Positions 26,718-36,200 of a stretch of DNA of 64,000 nucleotides are shown in pieces. The translations under genes and the position numbers were made by a program. The notes under the pieces are model-generated. The model was not told where the DNA came from, did not search any database, and saw nothing but the letters and a program-made list of their open reading frames with translations. Each line of letters begins with the position of its first letter. The first letter of the stretch is position 1. The DNA comes from UBA1413 sp964650525 (lineage in GTDB: Bacteria > Bacteroidota > Bacteroidia > Bacteroidales > Prolixibacteraceae), in NCBI GenBank assembly GCA_964650525.1, contig CAZYUA010000010.1, forward strand, positions 1 to 64,000, read 5' to 3'.

Positions 26718-27914
26718 TTAACCCCTGACGGCAGAGATTCCCGGAAGGTCGCGTCCTTCAAGGTATTCCAGAAGGGCGCCGCCGGCTGTGGAGATGTAGG
26801 AAACATCGTCTGCAAATCCAAACTGGTTCACACAGGCAACCGAGTCTCCGCCTCCGATCAGGGAGAACCCCCCCTTACGGGTAGCCTCCACAATGGCCTG
26901 GCCTACAACCCTTGAGCCCCGGGCAAATTTCTCCATTTCAAATACGCCCACGGGTCCGTTCCATAAGATGGTGCCCGACTCGCCAATGACTTTTCTGAAG
27001 AGTTCCAGGGTTTCAGGGCCTGCATCAAGTCCCATCCAGCCATCGGGAATTTCATCAGCCCTGCAAACCATAGTGTTGGCATCGTTCGAAAAAGCATCAG
27101 CAGCTATAACATCGGCAGCCATAAAGATCCGGACCCCTTTTTCTTTTGCCGCGTGTTCCACCCTGAGTGCGGTTTCCAGAAACTCATCTTCGCAGAGGGA
27201 ATTCCCGATTTTGCCTCCCCGGGCTTTGACAAAAGTAAACGTCATGCCACCCCCCAGGATCAGATTATCGACACTCCCCAACAGGTTTTCAATGATGGTG
27301 ATTTTGGTGGATACTTTCGCACCCCCCATGATAGCAGTCAGGGGTCTCTTTGGGTTTTTCAGAACCTTATCCAGGCTTTCCAATTCACTTTCAATAAGAT
27401 AGCCGAACATCTTATCGTCAGGAAAAAACTGGGCTATCACAGCAGTGGAGGCATGAGCCCGGTGTGCCGTACCAAAGGCGTCGTTGATCCAGCAATCGCC
27501 ATTGGCAGCAAGCTGACCGGCAAATTCCACATCGCCCTTTTCTTCGCCCTTATGGAAACGGAGGTTCTCAAGCATCAGTGGTTCACCCGGCTTCAGGGAG
27601 CGGCACATCGTCTGCACCTCCTCCCCGATGCAATCAGGGGCAAGTTTAACATCCGCACCCAGCAGCTTGCTCAGGTGCCCTACCAGGTGGCGCATGGAGT
27701 ATTTGTCTTCCGGGCCGGATTTGGGCCTTCCGAAGTGGGACATAATCACCGGAGATCCCCCCGACTCCAGGACCTTACGGATGGTCGGAATGGCCGCCCG
27801 TATCCGGGTATCGTCGGTAATAACAAAATTCTCATCCAGGGGAACATTGAAGTCAACCCGGATCAGAGCCCTCTTTCCCTTAAAATCGTAAGAGTGTATG
27901 GTCTGCATATTCAA
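26718..27914 (-). CDS. pgk: Phosphoglycerate kinase
   Basis: The glycolytic enzyme converting 1,3-bisphosphoglycerate and ADP to 3-phosphoglycerate and ATP, in the cytoplasm. At 398 residues it has the normal bacterial length. RVDFNVPLDENFVITDDTRI is the family N-terminal signature, followed by the substrate-binding HFGRPK, and the nucleotide-binding GGGDSVACVNQFG lies near the C-terminus. The start may be the Met two codons inside (MQTIHSYDF). It is a single gene with its own promoter, divergent from the holB-like gene. Confidence 0.97.
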   Translation of the reverse strand: MNMQTIHSYDFKGKRALIRVDFNVPLDENFVITDDTRIRAAIPTIRKVLESGGSPVIMSHFGRPKSGPEDKYSMRHLVGHLSKLLGADVKLAPDCIGEEVQTMCRSLKPGEPLMLENLRFHKGEEKGDVEFAGQLAANGDCWINDAFGTAHRAHASTAVIAQFFPDDKMFGYLIESELESLDKVLKNPKRPLTAIMGGAKVSTKITIIENLLGSVDNLILGGGMTFTFVKARGGKIGNSLCEDEFLETALRVEHAAKEKGVRIFMAADVIAADAFSNDANTMVCRADEIPDGWMGLDAGPETLELFRKVIGESGTILWNGPVGVFEMEKFARGSRVVGQAIVEATRKGGFSLIGGGDSVACVNQFGFADDVSYISTAGGALLEYLEGRDLPGISAVRG

Positions 27915-27938
27915 CTATTTAAATGAATTAATTCTCCC

Positions 27939-27946
27939 CAAAGATA
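27939..27946 (-). promoter_or_regulatory. Putative -7 promoter element of pgk
   Basis: TATCTTTG on the minus strand, a full match to TAnnTTTG, 25 bp before the pgk start, in an AT-rich divergent region of 170 bp. Confidence 0.5.
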
Positions 27947-28034
27947 TATAATATACCATGATCAGACCATGGTCTTTCAGGACCATTTTTGCAATTTAAT
28001 GATCATATAACCTGAAATATTGGGCAGAATCACC

Positions 28035-28042
28035 TATTTTTG
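28035..28042 (+). promoter_or_regulatory. Putative -7 promoter element of the holB-like gene
   Basis: TATTTTTG, full match to TAnnTTTG, 43 bp before the ATG. It would be the first promoter of the long rightward holB-ricT-gldH-trmB-mrp series. Confidence 0.45.
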
Positions 28043-28084
28043 AATCCGTCAAACCTGCCGGTTTGACCCTTATTTTCTTTTGGA

Positions 28085-29209
28085 ATGTTATTTAGTACGA
28101 TCATCGGGCAGGCACAGGTCAAAGAGCGACTCATCAGGTCAGTAGCCGAAGAACGCATCAGCCACGCACAGATGTTTTCAGGACCTGAAGGTTCGGGGAA
28201 ACTGGGACTGGCCATCGCTTACGCCCAATATATCTGTTGCCAGGAGCGCTCCGGGAACGACAGTTGCGGCGCTTGTCCCTCCTGCCGGAAATTTTCCAAA
28301 TTGGTTCATCCCGATCTTCATTTTGTGTTTCCGGTGTTTAAATCCAAAAACGTTCAGAAGGCTTTTTCTGACGATTTTCTGCCTGCCTGGCGCAACATGG
28401 TTCTTTCTTCCCCCTATTTTTCCTTGAATCAATGGATCAGCCTAATCGATGCAGAAAATTCGCAGGTTACCATGTATGCCCATGAGAGTGATTCCATTCT
28501 TCGTAAACTGAATTTCAAACCCTGCGAGGCGGAATTCAAGACCATGATTATATGGCTTCCGGAAAAAATGAACCCCTCCTGCGCCAACAAATTGCTCAAA
28601 CTGATCGAGGAGCCGCCGGTAAAAACCCTTTTTCTGCTTATCACCGAGGATGAAGGGAGCATCCTTCCTACGATCCGTTCCAGAACCCAGGTGATCAGGA
28701 TTCCTCCCCTAAAGAATGGTGAACTGCGCCAGGCGTTGGAAGAAGAGGGGCGGTATGACCAGGAAACCATCGGGGAGATCGTCCATATGGCAAAAGGTAA
28801 TTACCTGAAAGTCCTTGAGTTTTCCAATCCCGCCGAAAATAAACTTCGCAACTTTGAGGTTTTCCGGAAAATCATGCGCTTTGCCTGGCAGTCGAAAGTT
28901 ATTGATCTTCTTGATCTTGCAGAAGAAATTGCCACCTTCGGAAGGGAGAGCCAGAAAGATTTCCTGGTCTATGCCCTCGAGCTGCTGCGTGAATTTTTCG
29001 TGCTGAATTTCGGAAAACCGGAGCTCGTATATATTACAGGCGAAGAAAAAACCTGGGGGAAGGATTTTTCTCCCTATATCAATGAACGAAACATCATACC
29101 TCTGAACAGGGTCTTCGAAGACGGGCTTCTTCACATTTCCATGAATGGAAATCCCAGGATTATTTTCACGGATTTATTTCTGACCGTGGTCAGGCTGATC
29201 CGGAAATAA
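28085..29209 (+). CDS. holB: DNA polymerase III delta-prime-like clamp-loader subunit
   Basis: An AAA+ clamp-loader protein of 374 residues. The P-loop is GPEGSGKLG near residue 34, the zinc-binding cluster includes CGACPSC, and the conserved LLKLIEEPP segment is present. The SRC motif of delta-prime reads SRT here (IRSRTQVIRI), and the Cys is replaced. An insertion around residues 80-130 (VFPVFKSKNVQKAF region) is common in Bacteroidota versions. It is followed by PSP1 and gldH, an order seen repeatedly in Bacteroidota. Role in loading the beta clamp is inferred from family. Confidence 0.85.
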   Translation: MLFSTIIGQAQVKERLIRSVAEERISHAQMFSGPEGSGKLGLAIAYAQYICCQERSGNDSCGACPSCRKFSKLVHPDLHFVFPVFKSKNVQKAFSDDFLPAWRNMVLSSPYFSLNQWISLIDAENSQVTMYAHESDSILRKLNFKPCEAEFKTMIIWLPEKMNPSCANKLLKLIEEPPVKTLFLLITEDEGSILPTIRSRTQVIRIPPLKNGELRQALEEEGRYDQETIGEIVHMAKGNYLKVLEFSNPAENKLRNFEVFRKIMRFAWQSKVIDLLDLAEEIATFGRESQKDFLVYALELLREFFVLNFGKPELVYITGEEKTWGKDFSPYINERNIIPLNRVFEDGLLHISMNGNPRIIFTDLFLTVVRLIRK

Positions 29210-29296
29210 ACGGGGTACCAACCGGTTGAGAAAGGGTTCCCCGTGTGTAGACCCGGGAAATGGAAGCGAATGCCCGGTTTACATAGAGTTAATTAT

Positions 29297-29304
29297 TAAT
29301 TTTG
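29297..29304 (+). promoter_or_regulatory. Putative -7 promoter element upstream of ricT-gldH
   Basis: TAATTTTG, full match to TAnnTTTG, 47 bp before the chosen ATG of the PSP1 gene. Its place supports that start over an upstream in-frame codon at 29226, which would put the promoter inside the gene. Confidence 0.45.
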
Positions 29305-29351
29305 CAGTGTCGGGCTGCCTGATCAGGGTATTACCGGTAATAAGACAAGGT

Positions 29352-30479
29352 ATGGAAACCAGAGCATTATTAGATAGAGCCATTTGTAAGACCCAGAACG
29401 GTTACTGTTCCAAACTGAGCGTCACCAACTGGCTTTCAGATGTACCGAATGTTACCAATCCGAATCAGATTGTGGAAGTCCGGTTCAAAAACACCCGACT
29501 CGATTATTTCAGGAATGTTAACGAACTGAAGCTCATGCCGGGCGACCTGGTAGCCGTAGAAGCCAATCCCGGGCACGACATTGGGGTTGTGTCCCTCACC
29601 GGCGACCTGGTTTTATTTCAGATGAGAAAACATAAACCTTCGTTCATCAACGGGGAATTCCGCAAGATCTACCGGAAAGCCAAACCTGCGGATATCGAGA
29701 AGTGGAGGGAAGCCATCCTTATGGAACATCCCACCATGATCGAGTCAAGACAGATTGCCAGCGACCTGAAACTGAACATGAAAATCGGGGACGTGGAATA
29801 CCAGGGAGACAAAACAAAGGCCATATTTTACTACATTGCCGATGAAAGGGTTGATTTCAGGCAACTGATCAAGATTCTGGCGGAGCAATTCCATATCCGG
29901 ATCGAAATGAAACAGATCGGAGCCAGGCAGGAAGCCGGGAGGATCGGAGGCATCGGACCCTGTGGACGGGAAATATGCTGCTCTTCCTGGATCAGCAGTT
30001 TTATTTCGGTATCCACCAATTCCGCACGGTACCAGGATCTCTCCATGAATCCCCAGAAACTCGCCGGGCAGTGCAGTAAGTTAAAATGTTGCCTCAATTT
30101 CGAAGTCGACATGTACCTGGACGCCCAGCGGAATTTTCCACCCACCAACATTCCCCTGGAAACGGAGAAGGTCAGATATGTATTCCAGAAAGCCGATATT
30201 CTGGGGGGGATATACTGGTATCTGCCACAGAGCAGTGATCTGGCTCCCAGCCTTGTACCAGTAGCTATTGAAAGGGTGAAAGAGATTATGCGGATGAACA
30301 GTGCCGGTAAACGCCCTGACAAACTGACTATTGAATCGACAACTCCCCGGCAAAGCAATGACGAGACCTTTCAGAATATGGCCGGTACGGAAAACATAAA
30401 CCGGTTCGACCAGCAGGAAGCCGGCCGGAGAAGAAAGAAGAATCCAAGAAAACCAAATGTCTGGAGGGGAAACCGATGA
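29352..30479 (+). CDS. ricT: PSP1-domain protein, RicT homologue
   Basis: A 375-residue cytoplasmic protein. The central PSP1 domain (about 70-260) contains the cysteine-rich GGIGPCGREICCSSW and SKLKCCLNFE motifs that in Bacillus RicT belong to an Fe-S-binding complex influencing RNA maturation. The C-terminus is a basic tail (RRRKKNPRKPN). An upstream extension in frame has no family support, and a promoter element lies between. It overlaps gldH by 4 bp (ATGA), so the two are translationally coupled. What RicT does in Bacteroidota, which lack the sporulation setting, is not established. Confidence 0.88.
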   Translation: METRALLDRAICKTQNGYCSKLSVTNWLSDVPNVTNPNQIVEVRFKNTRLDYFRNVNELKLMPGDLVAVEANPGHDIGVVSLTGDLVLFQMRKHKPSFINGEFRKIYRKAKPADIEKWREAILMEHPTMIESRQIASDLKLNMKIGDVEYQGDKTKAIFYYIADERVDFRQLIKILAEQFHIRIEMKQIGARQEAGRIGGIGPCGREICCSSWISSFISVSTNSARYQDLSMNPQKLAGQCSKLKCCLNFEVDMYLDAQRNFPPTNIPLETEKVRYVFQKADILGGIYWYLPQSSDLAPSLVPVAIERVKEIMRMNSAGKRPDKLTIESTTPRQSNDETFQNMAGTENINRFDQQEAGRRRKKNPRKPNVWRGNR

Positions 30480-30952
30480 AAGCTGGTATAATACGGAACC
30501 TGTTGGTGGCAACGGCGCTTCTGGTATTTACTTTTTGCGACTCCCGGAAAGTCTTTGACGATTATTATACGCTTCCCAAGGCTACCTGGATGAAGGATTC
30601 GGTACTGACCTTCACATTTAAGGTTGAAAAGAAAACAGATATACACAACCTGTTTGTAAATATCCGGAATGATCAGTCGTACGGGTTCAGTAACCTTTGG
30701 CTCTTCATTACCGTCCAACCGCCGGCAGGGGCGTGCAAAACCGATACCATCCAGCTGACTCTTGCAGAGCCATCCGGCAAATGGTTGGGTAAAGGTATCG
30801 GAGGCATTTATGACATCCGGACGATCTACCGCAGAAATGTCTACTTCCCCGACTCCGGCCTATATACGCTGCAACTGCGTCATGGCATGCGGCAGGAGAG
30901 CCTCAGGGGTATCAACGATGTCGGAATCAGAGTCGAAAAGATAAACCAGTAG
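30476..30952 (+). CDS. gldH: Gliding-motility/T9SS-associated lipoprotein GldH
   Basis: A 158-residue periplasm-facing lipoprotein of the GldH family. The hydrophobic leader ends at LVFTFC, a loose lipobox with Cys at about residue 21. The mature part is a beta-sandwich-like domain with the family segments WLFITVQPPAG and GIGGIYDI. GldH is needed for gliding in Flavobacterium, and homologues occur in non-gliding T9SS species. The 4-bp overlap with ricT and the gap of 6 bp to trmB place it in the middle of an operon. Confidence 0.88.
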   Translation: MKAGIIRNLLVATALLVFTFCDSRKVFDDYYTLPKATWMKDSVLTFTFKVEKKTDIHNLFVNIRNDQSYGFSNLWLFITVQPPAGACKTDTIQLTLAEPSGKWLGKGIGGIYDIRTIYRRNVYFPDSGLYTLQLRHGMRQESLRGINDVGIRVEKINQ

Positions 30953-30958
30953 GTACCT

Positions 30959-31735
30959 GTGGGAAAAAACAAACTGGCCAAATTTGCCGAAATGGCTCAC
31001 TTCTCCAATGTGATTCAGGTTACTTTCAATGAGTTGCTGCAAAAAGAGTTTCCGTACAAAGGAAAATGGTCGCCGCTATGGTTCGGGAACAACGCCCCGG
31101 TAGTAGTGGAAATGGGATGCGGAAAAGGAGAATATACGGTCGGAATGGCAGAGAAATTCCCGCATGTTAATTTTATCGGAGTCGATGTCAAAGGGTCCAG
31201 AATGTATACCGGTGCCAAATACGCCCTGGATCATAACCTCCGGAACGCGGTATTTGTCAGGTCCCGGATTGAAAATTCGGAATCCCTCTTCGGGTGCAGC
31301 GAAATCAGTGAGATCTGGCTGACCTTCCCTGATCCGCAGATGAAACAGGTAAAAAAAAGGCTGACCTCTTCATTTTTCCTTCGGCGCTACCGGAATTTCC
31401 TCCAGGAGGAGGGCATCCTGCACCTGAAAACCGATTCCTGGTTTTTGTACAGTTACACTTCTGCCCTGGTTTTGATCAATAACTTCCGGGTGGTTGCGCA
31501 AACTGCCGACCTGCATAACTCCGGCATCACCGGTCAGGTACCGGATATCCGGACGTATTATGAGGACCTTTGGATTGCCCAGGGAATACCCATTAAATAT
31601 GTATCGTTTCTTCCGGGGGGGAAGGGGGAAATAGAGGAACCTGCCGGGGAATTTGAACGGGACAGTTACCGGAGTCGCGGCCACAACAGGATGGGAGGCG
31701 TAAAGAATGGAGGATTTTTTCAGCAGAGTATATAG
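30959..31735 (+). CDS. trmB: tRNA (guanine-N7-)-methyltransferase
   Basis: Methylates N7 of G46 in the variable loop of tRNAs with S-adenosylmethionine. 258 residues. The SAM-binding motif is VEMGCGKGEYTVGMAEKFP, the catalytic region is WLTFPDPQMK with the conserved Asp, and the following KKRLTSSFFLRRY matches TrmB. The start is GTG (30959). A C-terminal tail after GGKGEIEEPAGE is basic and overlaps the next gene by 29 bp, so the alkyltransferase-like gene is read within its end. Confidence 0.9.
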   Translation: MGKNKLAKFAEMAHFSNVIQVTFNELLQKEFPYKGKWSPLWFGNNAPVVVEMGCGKGEYTVGMAEKFPHVNFIGVDVKGSRMYTGAKYALDHNLRNAVFVRSRIENSESLFGCSEISEIWLTFPDPQMKQVKKRLTSSFFLRRYRNFLQEEGILHLKTDSWFLYSYTSALVLINNFRVVAQTADLHNSGITGQVPDIRTYYEDLWIAQGIPIKYVSFLPGGKGEIEEPAGEFERDSYRSRGHNRMGGVKNGGFFQQSI

Positions 31736-32048
31736 GATTGTGCAACAGGTTCCGGCAGGACGGGTCACCACGTACGGGGCTGTGGCGGCCTGCCTGGGCA
31801 GCAGGGGTTCAGCCAGGATGGTCGGATGGGCTATGAATGCAAGCCATCATGCATCCACCTGGATTCCGGCCCACCGGGTCGTTAACCGCCATGGCCTCCT
31901 GACGGGGAAACATCATTTTGACTACCCCCGTGCTATGCAGGAACTACTGGAAAATGAGGGCGTAAAAATTACCGACGACCAGGTAGTTGATTTTTTAACC
32001 CTTTTCTGGGACCCCCTCAGGGAACTTAAAATGGACATGAACGATTAA
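31707..32048 (+). CDS. Alkyltransferase-like (ATL) DNA-lesion-binding protein lacking the active Cys
   Basis: A 113-residue protein homologous to the DNA-binding domain of O6-alkylguanine-DNA alkyltransferase. VYRIVQQVPAGRVTTYGAVA contains the Tyr of the helix-turn-helix, and GSARMVGWAMN carries the Arg finger. The alkyl-acceptor motif PCHRV is here PAHRV (A55), so it cannot be a suicide methyltransferase. Such proteins bind O6-alkylguanine and hand the lesion to nucleotide excision repair; some have Trp at this position, some Ala. The start lies inside the trmB end (29-bp overlap), and mrp follows after 10 bp. Confidence 0.87.
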   Translation: MEDFFSRVYRIVQQVPAGRVTTYGAVAACLGSRGSARMVGWAMNASHHASTWIPAHRVVNRHGLLTGKHHFDYPRAMQELLENEGVKITDDQVVDFLTLFWDPLRELKMDMND

Positions 32049-32058
32049 AAAACTCAAA

Positions 32059-33174
32059 ATGAACGAAAACCATCGGAAAGCGATTTTGCCGAAAGAGGTG
32101 AAAGAAGCTCTGAAACAGGTGTTTTATCCGGGGAGCGAACAAGACATCGTTACAGGCAACAGGGTGCAGGAAATAAGGATTGCCGGCCGTGAAATCAGTA
32201 TGTCGCTGGTCTTTGATCATCCGGAAGACCTGCATATCCAGGGAGTGGTATCTGCCGTGGAGAACGCCTTACAGTCCCGGCTGGGAGCAGACGGGAATCT
32301 GGAGTGTAAGATCTCGGTAAAATTTCTGCAGGACATGGAAAGGCCCCTTTTGCCAGGAGTGAAAAATACCCTGGCTGTGGCGTCGGGCAAAGGAGGCGTG
32401 GGGAAATCAACCGTGGCCGTGAACCTGGCAGTGGCGCTGGCAGCCATGGGTAAGTCGGTAGGCCTTATCGATGCCGACATTTACGGACCCTCCATACCGA
32501 TCATGTTTGGCAGCGAAGATGCCAGCCCGGAAGCCCTGAAGGTGGGTCAGCAGACTCTGATCCGTCCGGTGGAAAAATTCGGGGTTAAGTTTCTCTCGAT
32601 CGGATTCTTCGTTTCTCCGGGGAATGCCCTGATCTGGAGGGGGCCCATGGCTTCGAACGCCCTGAAGCAGCTGATTGCCGATGCACAGTGGGGGGAATTG
32701 GATTACCTCCTGGTCGATCTGCCTCCCGGAACCTCCGATATCCACCTGACACTGGTCCAGACGATTCCCCTCACCGCTGCCATTATGGTCACCACTCCCC
32801 AGGAAGTTGCGCTGGCCGATGTACGAAAAGGGGTCAACATGTTCCAGAGCACTTCCATTCAGGTTCCCGTCCTGGGGGTCGTGGAGAACATGTCGTGGTT
32901 TACTCCGGCAGAGCTACCCGGCAATAAATATTATCTCTTCGGCAAAGAGGGCGGGAAAAACCTGGCAGCCCTGCTGGGACTTCCTTTGCTGGCCCAAATC
33001 CCGCTGGTGCAAAGCATCATGGAGGGAGGCGATAAAGGCATTCCCGCAGCAGCCGGTTCCGATCCGGCTACAGAGGCAGCTTTCCGGCAACTCGCCGGCA
33101 GTGTGATCCGGGAGGTGGAACTCAGGAATTCCCGGAGGGAACCCACCCGCAAGGTTACCGTCACAAGAAAATAA
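32059..33174 (+). CDS. mrp: Mrp/ApbC-type P-loop ATPase, iron-sulfur cluster carrier
   Basis: A 371-residue cytoplasmic protein: N-terminal MIP18/DUF59 domain at about 10-90, then a ParA/MinD-like ATPase with deviant Walker A SGKGGVGKST near residue 110 and LIDADIYGPSIP after it. In many Mrp proteins a CxxC pair near the C-terminus holds the cluster; here that place reads ENMSWFTPAELPGNKYY with no Cys, which I believe is usual for Bacteroidota. It closes the holB-ricT-gldH-trmB-ATL series. Confidence 0.9.
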   Translation: MNENHRKAILPKEVKEALKQVFYPGSEQDIVTGNRVQEIRIAGREISMSLVFDHPEDLHIQGVVSAVENALQSRLGADGNLECKISVKFLQDMERPLLPGVKNTLAVASGKGGVGKSTVAVNLAVALAAMGKSVGLIDADIYGPSIPIMFGSEDASPEALKVGQQTLIRPVEKFGVKFLSIGFFVSPGNALIWRGPMASNALKQLIADAQWGELDYLLVDLPPGTSDIHLTLVQTIPLTAAIMVTTPQEVALADVRKGVNMFQSTSIQVPVLGVVENMSWFTPAELPGNKYYLFGKEGGKNLAALLGLPLLAQIPLVQSIMEGGDKGIPAAAGSDPATEAAFRQLAGSVIREVELRNSRREPTRKVTVTRK

Positions 33175-33192
33175 AAAATCCGGCAGGTTTTG

Positions 33193-33200
33193 TATGTTTG
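33193..33200 (+). promoter_or_regulatory. Putative -7 promoter element of sprE/porW
   Basis: TATGTTTG, full match to TAnnTTTG, 78 bp before the GTG start of the T9SS lipoprotein gene and 18 bp after the mrp stop. Confidence 0.45.
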
Positions 33201-33278
33201 TACCACTCCTGACCGGGTTTTCCCGGTTGGTAATGCAATATTTATCAAACATCTGAGTTTATCAATACACGCTAATCC

Positions 33279-36200
33279 GTGATTTTTTTGAACAAAGCAC
33301 GAACCCATATACTCTGGATTATGATGGTGTCCGGGATGATTTCGGGTTGTACGACAGAGAAAAATACCCGTGCATCCAGGGCTTATCATAACCTTACCGC
33401 CAGGTATAACATCTATTTTAACGGAAAAGAGAGCCTGATTGCCGGCGTGGAGCAGATTGAGAAGGGCCTGGAGGATGACTTTACACAGATCCTTCCCGTC
33501 TACAAGGAGAGTTCGCCTTCCGCAGAAAATATAGCCCGTGCCGACATGGACAATGCCATTCTCAAAGGCAGCAAACTGGTTCAGACCCATTCGATCACCA
33601 AAAAGCCCAAAAGGCAAAGAATCCGGACCCGCAAATACCAGCAATTCGCCAGTCAGGAGGAATTCAATGAATGGATAGACGACAGTTACCTGCTGATCGG
33701 GAAAGCCTATTTTTACCAGCACAATTTTGCTTCCGCCACCGAGAATTTCTCATACCTCCTTCGGAAATTTCCGGAAGGAAAAGCCGGCAACGAAGCAAAG
33801 GTTTGGCTTATAAGATGTTATAGTGAACTTGATAGATTTCCTGAGGCACTGGAAATGATTCAGTCCATCCAGTCGGACAAAGGTTTTCCACGCCGTCTGG
33901 ACAAGGAAGTAGCCAAAGCAGCAGCCGATATGTACCTTAAACAGAAGGAATACCGGGAATCGATCAAATTTCTGGAGATTGCCAGAGATAAAAGCCGCAG
34001 CGGCAGGGAAAAAGCCCGTTTACAATACATCACTGCCCAGTTGTACCGGGAAATCGGCGACGAAAGCCAGGCAATCGAAGCATTCAGGCGGGTAAAGAAG
34101 CACAATCCTTCCTATAAGATGGCCTTCAATGCACGGGTCAATGCGGCAGGGATGTTTTCCGGCAAGGGAGATCCTGCAAAGCTGAAAAAAGAGTTGCAAA
34201 AGATGCTTCGGGACAATAAAAATACAGAATTCAAAGACCAGATTTATTATGCCCTGGCCAATGTATATTTCAGGGAGGGCAACCGCACCCAAGCCATTGA
34301 GAATTACCGTAATTCTGTTTCCTCCAGTGTCGATAATGATTTTCAGCTGGCCCAATCGGCCCTCACGGTTGCCGGAATCTATTTCGAAGATAAGGTCTAC
34401 CCCGATGCACAGGCTTATTACGACAGTGCCATGATGGTCATCGATGAAGAATACCCCGACTATGATAAGATCAATATCCGCTATACCAGTCTTTCAGGTC
34501 TGATCGAAAACCTGACCACTATTGAGGTCCAGGACAGTCTTCAAAAACTGGCCCTGATGCCCGAAGGTGAACTTAATACACTGATTGACAAGTGGATAGC
34601 AGCCAAAAAGGAACAACAGAGACAAGCAGAGCTGATGGCAACCGGCGATCAGTACCAGAGAGGGTATTACCGCTCCAATGAATACCGTTTTGGATTGGGC
34701 CGGTCGGACGAGGGAGGAGGATGGTATTTTTACAACCCTCAGACCATTTCCTATGGCAGAGCCCAGTTTCAGCAACGCTGGGGCAGAAGAAAACTGGAAG
34801 ACGACTGGCGCCGTACCAACAAGAGCATCGTTTCCATGGCTGATATGGAAGGCTTTACCGAACTGATCGACTCGACAAAAATCAAACCCCGGGTTGAGGA
34901 TCCTCTGGAACGGGACTTTTATACCCAGGATATTCCTTTCGGAGACTCCCTGATGGCGATTTCTCATGAAAAAATCAGGGATGCTCTTTACAATGCCGGG
35001 AAAATCTTTAAATCGGACTTCAGCGATTATATACGGTCGGCTGAAATGTTCGAAGAACTGAACCGCCGTTATCCCGATAACATTTACCTGCTTTCGAATC
35101 TGTACGATTTATACGACTTGTACGAACTGATGGGAGACCCTGTCCGGGCAAAGGAATACCGTGATCTGATCATCAACCGGTATCCCGACAGCAAATTTGC
35201 CCGCTACCTGCAAAATCCCAACTATTTTATTGAGTTGCAAGCCCAGCAGGACAGCCTTAACCGGTTGTACCAGGATATTTTTTACGACTATAAGTCAGGG
35301 CGTTATACCAGTGTTATTGCCAGAACTGCCGGTTTCAAAACCATGGAACCCGACAGTTTGCTTCTTTCCAAAATCGATTTTATGCAGTCCGTAAGCCAGG
35401 GAGCCATTTCCGACAAACGAAATTTCCAGACATTGCTCGAAAAATACCTGTCAGACTATCCCAAGGCGGAAACGGCTCCCCTGGCCACTGAAATATTGAC
35501 ACTCATCAAAGACAGTACCCTTGCCGATTACCGGAAACTGGTAGACATGGGTTACCTCCACGAGGAAATCAGGAATACAGAACTTCAGGCAGGCCGACAA
35601 CCTGAAAACGATGAATTCGGCGGAAAATACAGCTATGATGAGGACCTGCTTCACTATTTCGTCATTGCCTACTCCAGTCAGGCAGGGATTGATGTGAACA
35701 GGCTTAAATTTGATATTGCGAATTACAACCTCGACCATTATACCCGTCTTGATTTCGACATTGAAGAAGAGATCCTGGATAGCCGCACCAAAATGCTGCT
35801 GGTCAGATCGCTCGAGAACAAAGAACAGGGTCTGATTTATTTCCGGGCTCTCATCCGCCAGTCTGAAGTTTTCAGAGCCCTTTCGAACGCCGACTACGTC
35901 AACTTCATGGTTTCATCGACCAACTACAGGCAAATTCTGACTGAAAAATCGATTTCCGACTATCTGCTTTTCTTTATCAGAAACTACAGCCGGTTCATCG
36001 GACCGGACTTTGAGCGGGAGGGGGGTTCGGAAGAATCGCCTGAGGAATTGATGGCCCGGGCCAAACGGGAAGATGATTTGCTGAAGGAAAGAGGACAGTT
36101 TGTAACCGTTGATATACCTGGTAACCGGGGTAATTTCTCGTTTGACATAGACACGACCCAGACATTTATTCTTGCCATTAAAGATAAAAATTTATCAATC

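Noticed and set aside
27153..27926. 257-residue ORF antisense to pgk
   Set aside because: pgk is unmistakable; the antisense frame is a by-product of its codon use.
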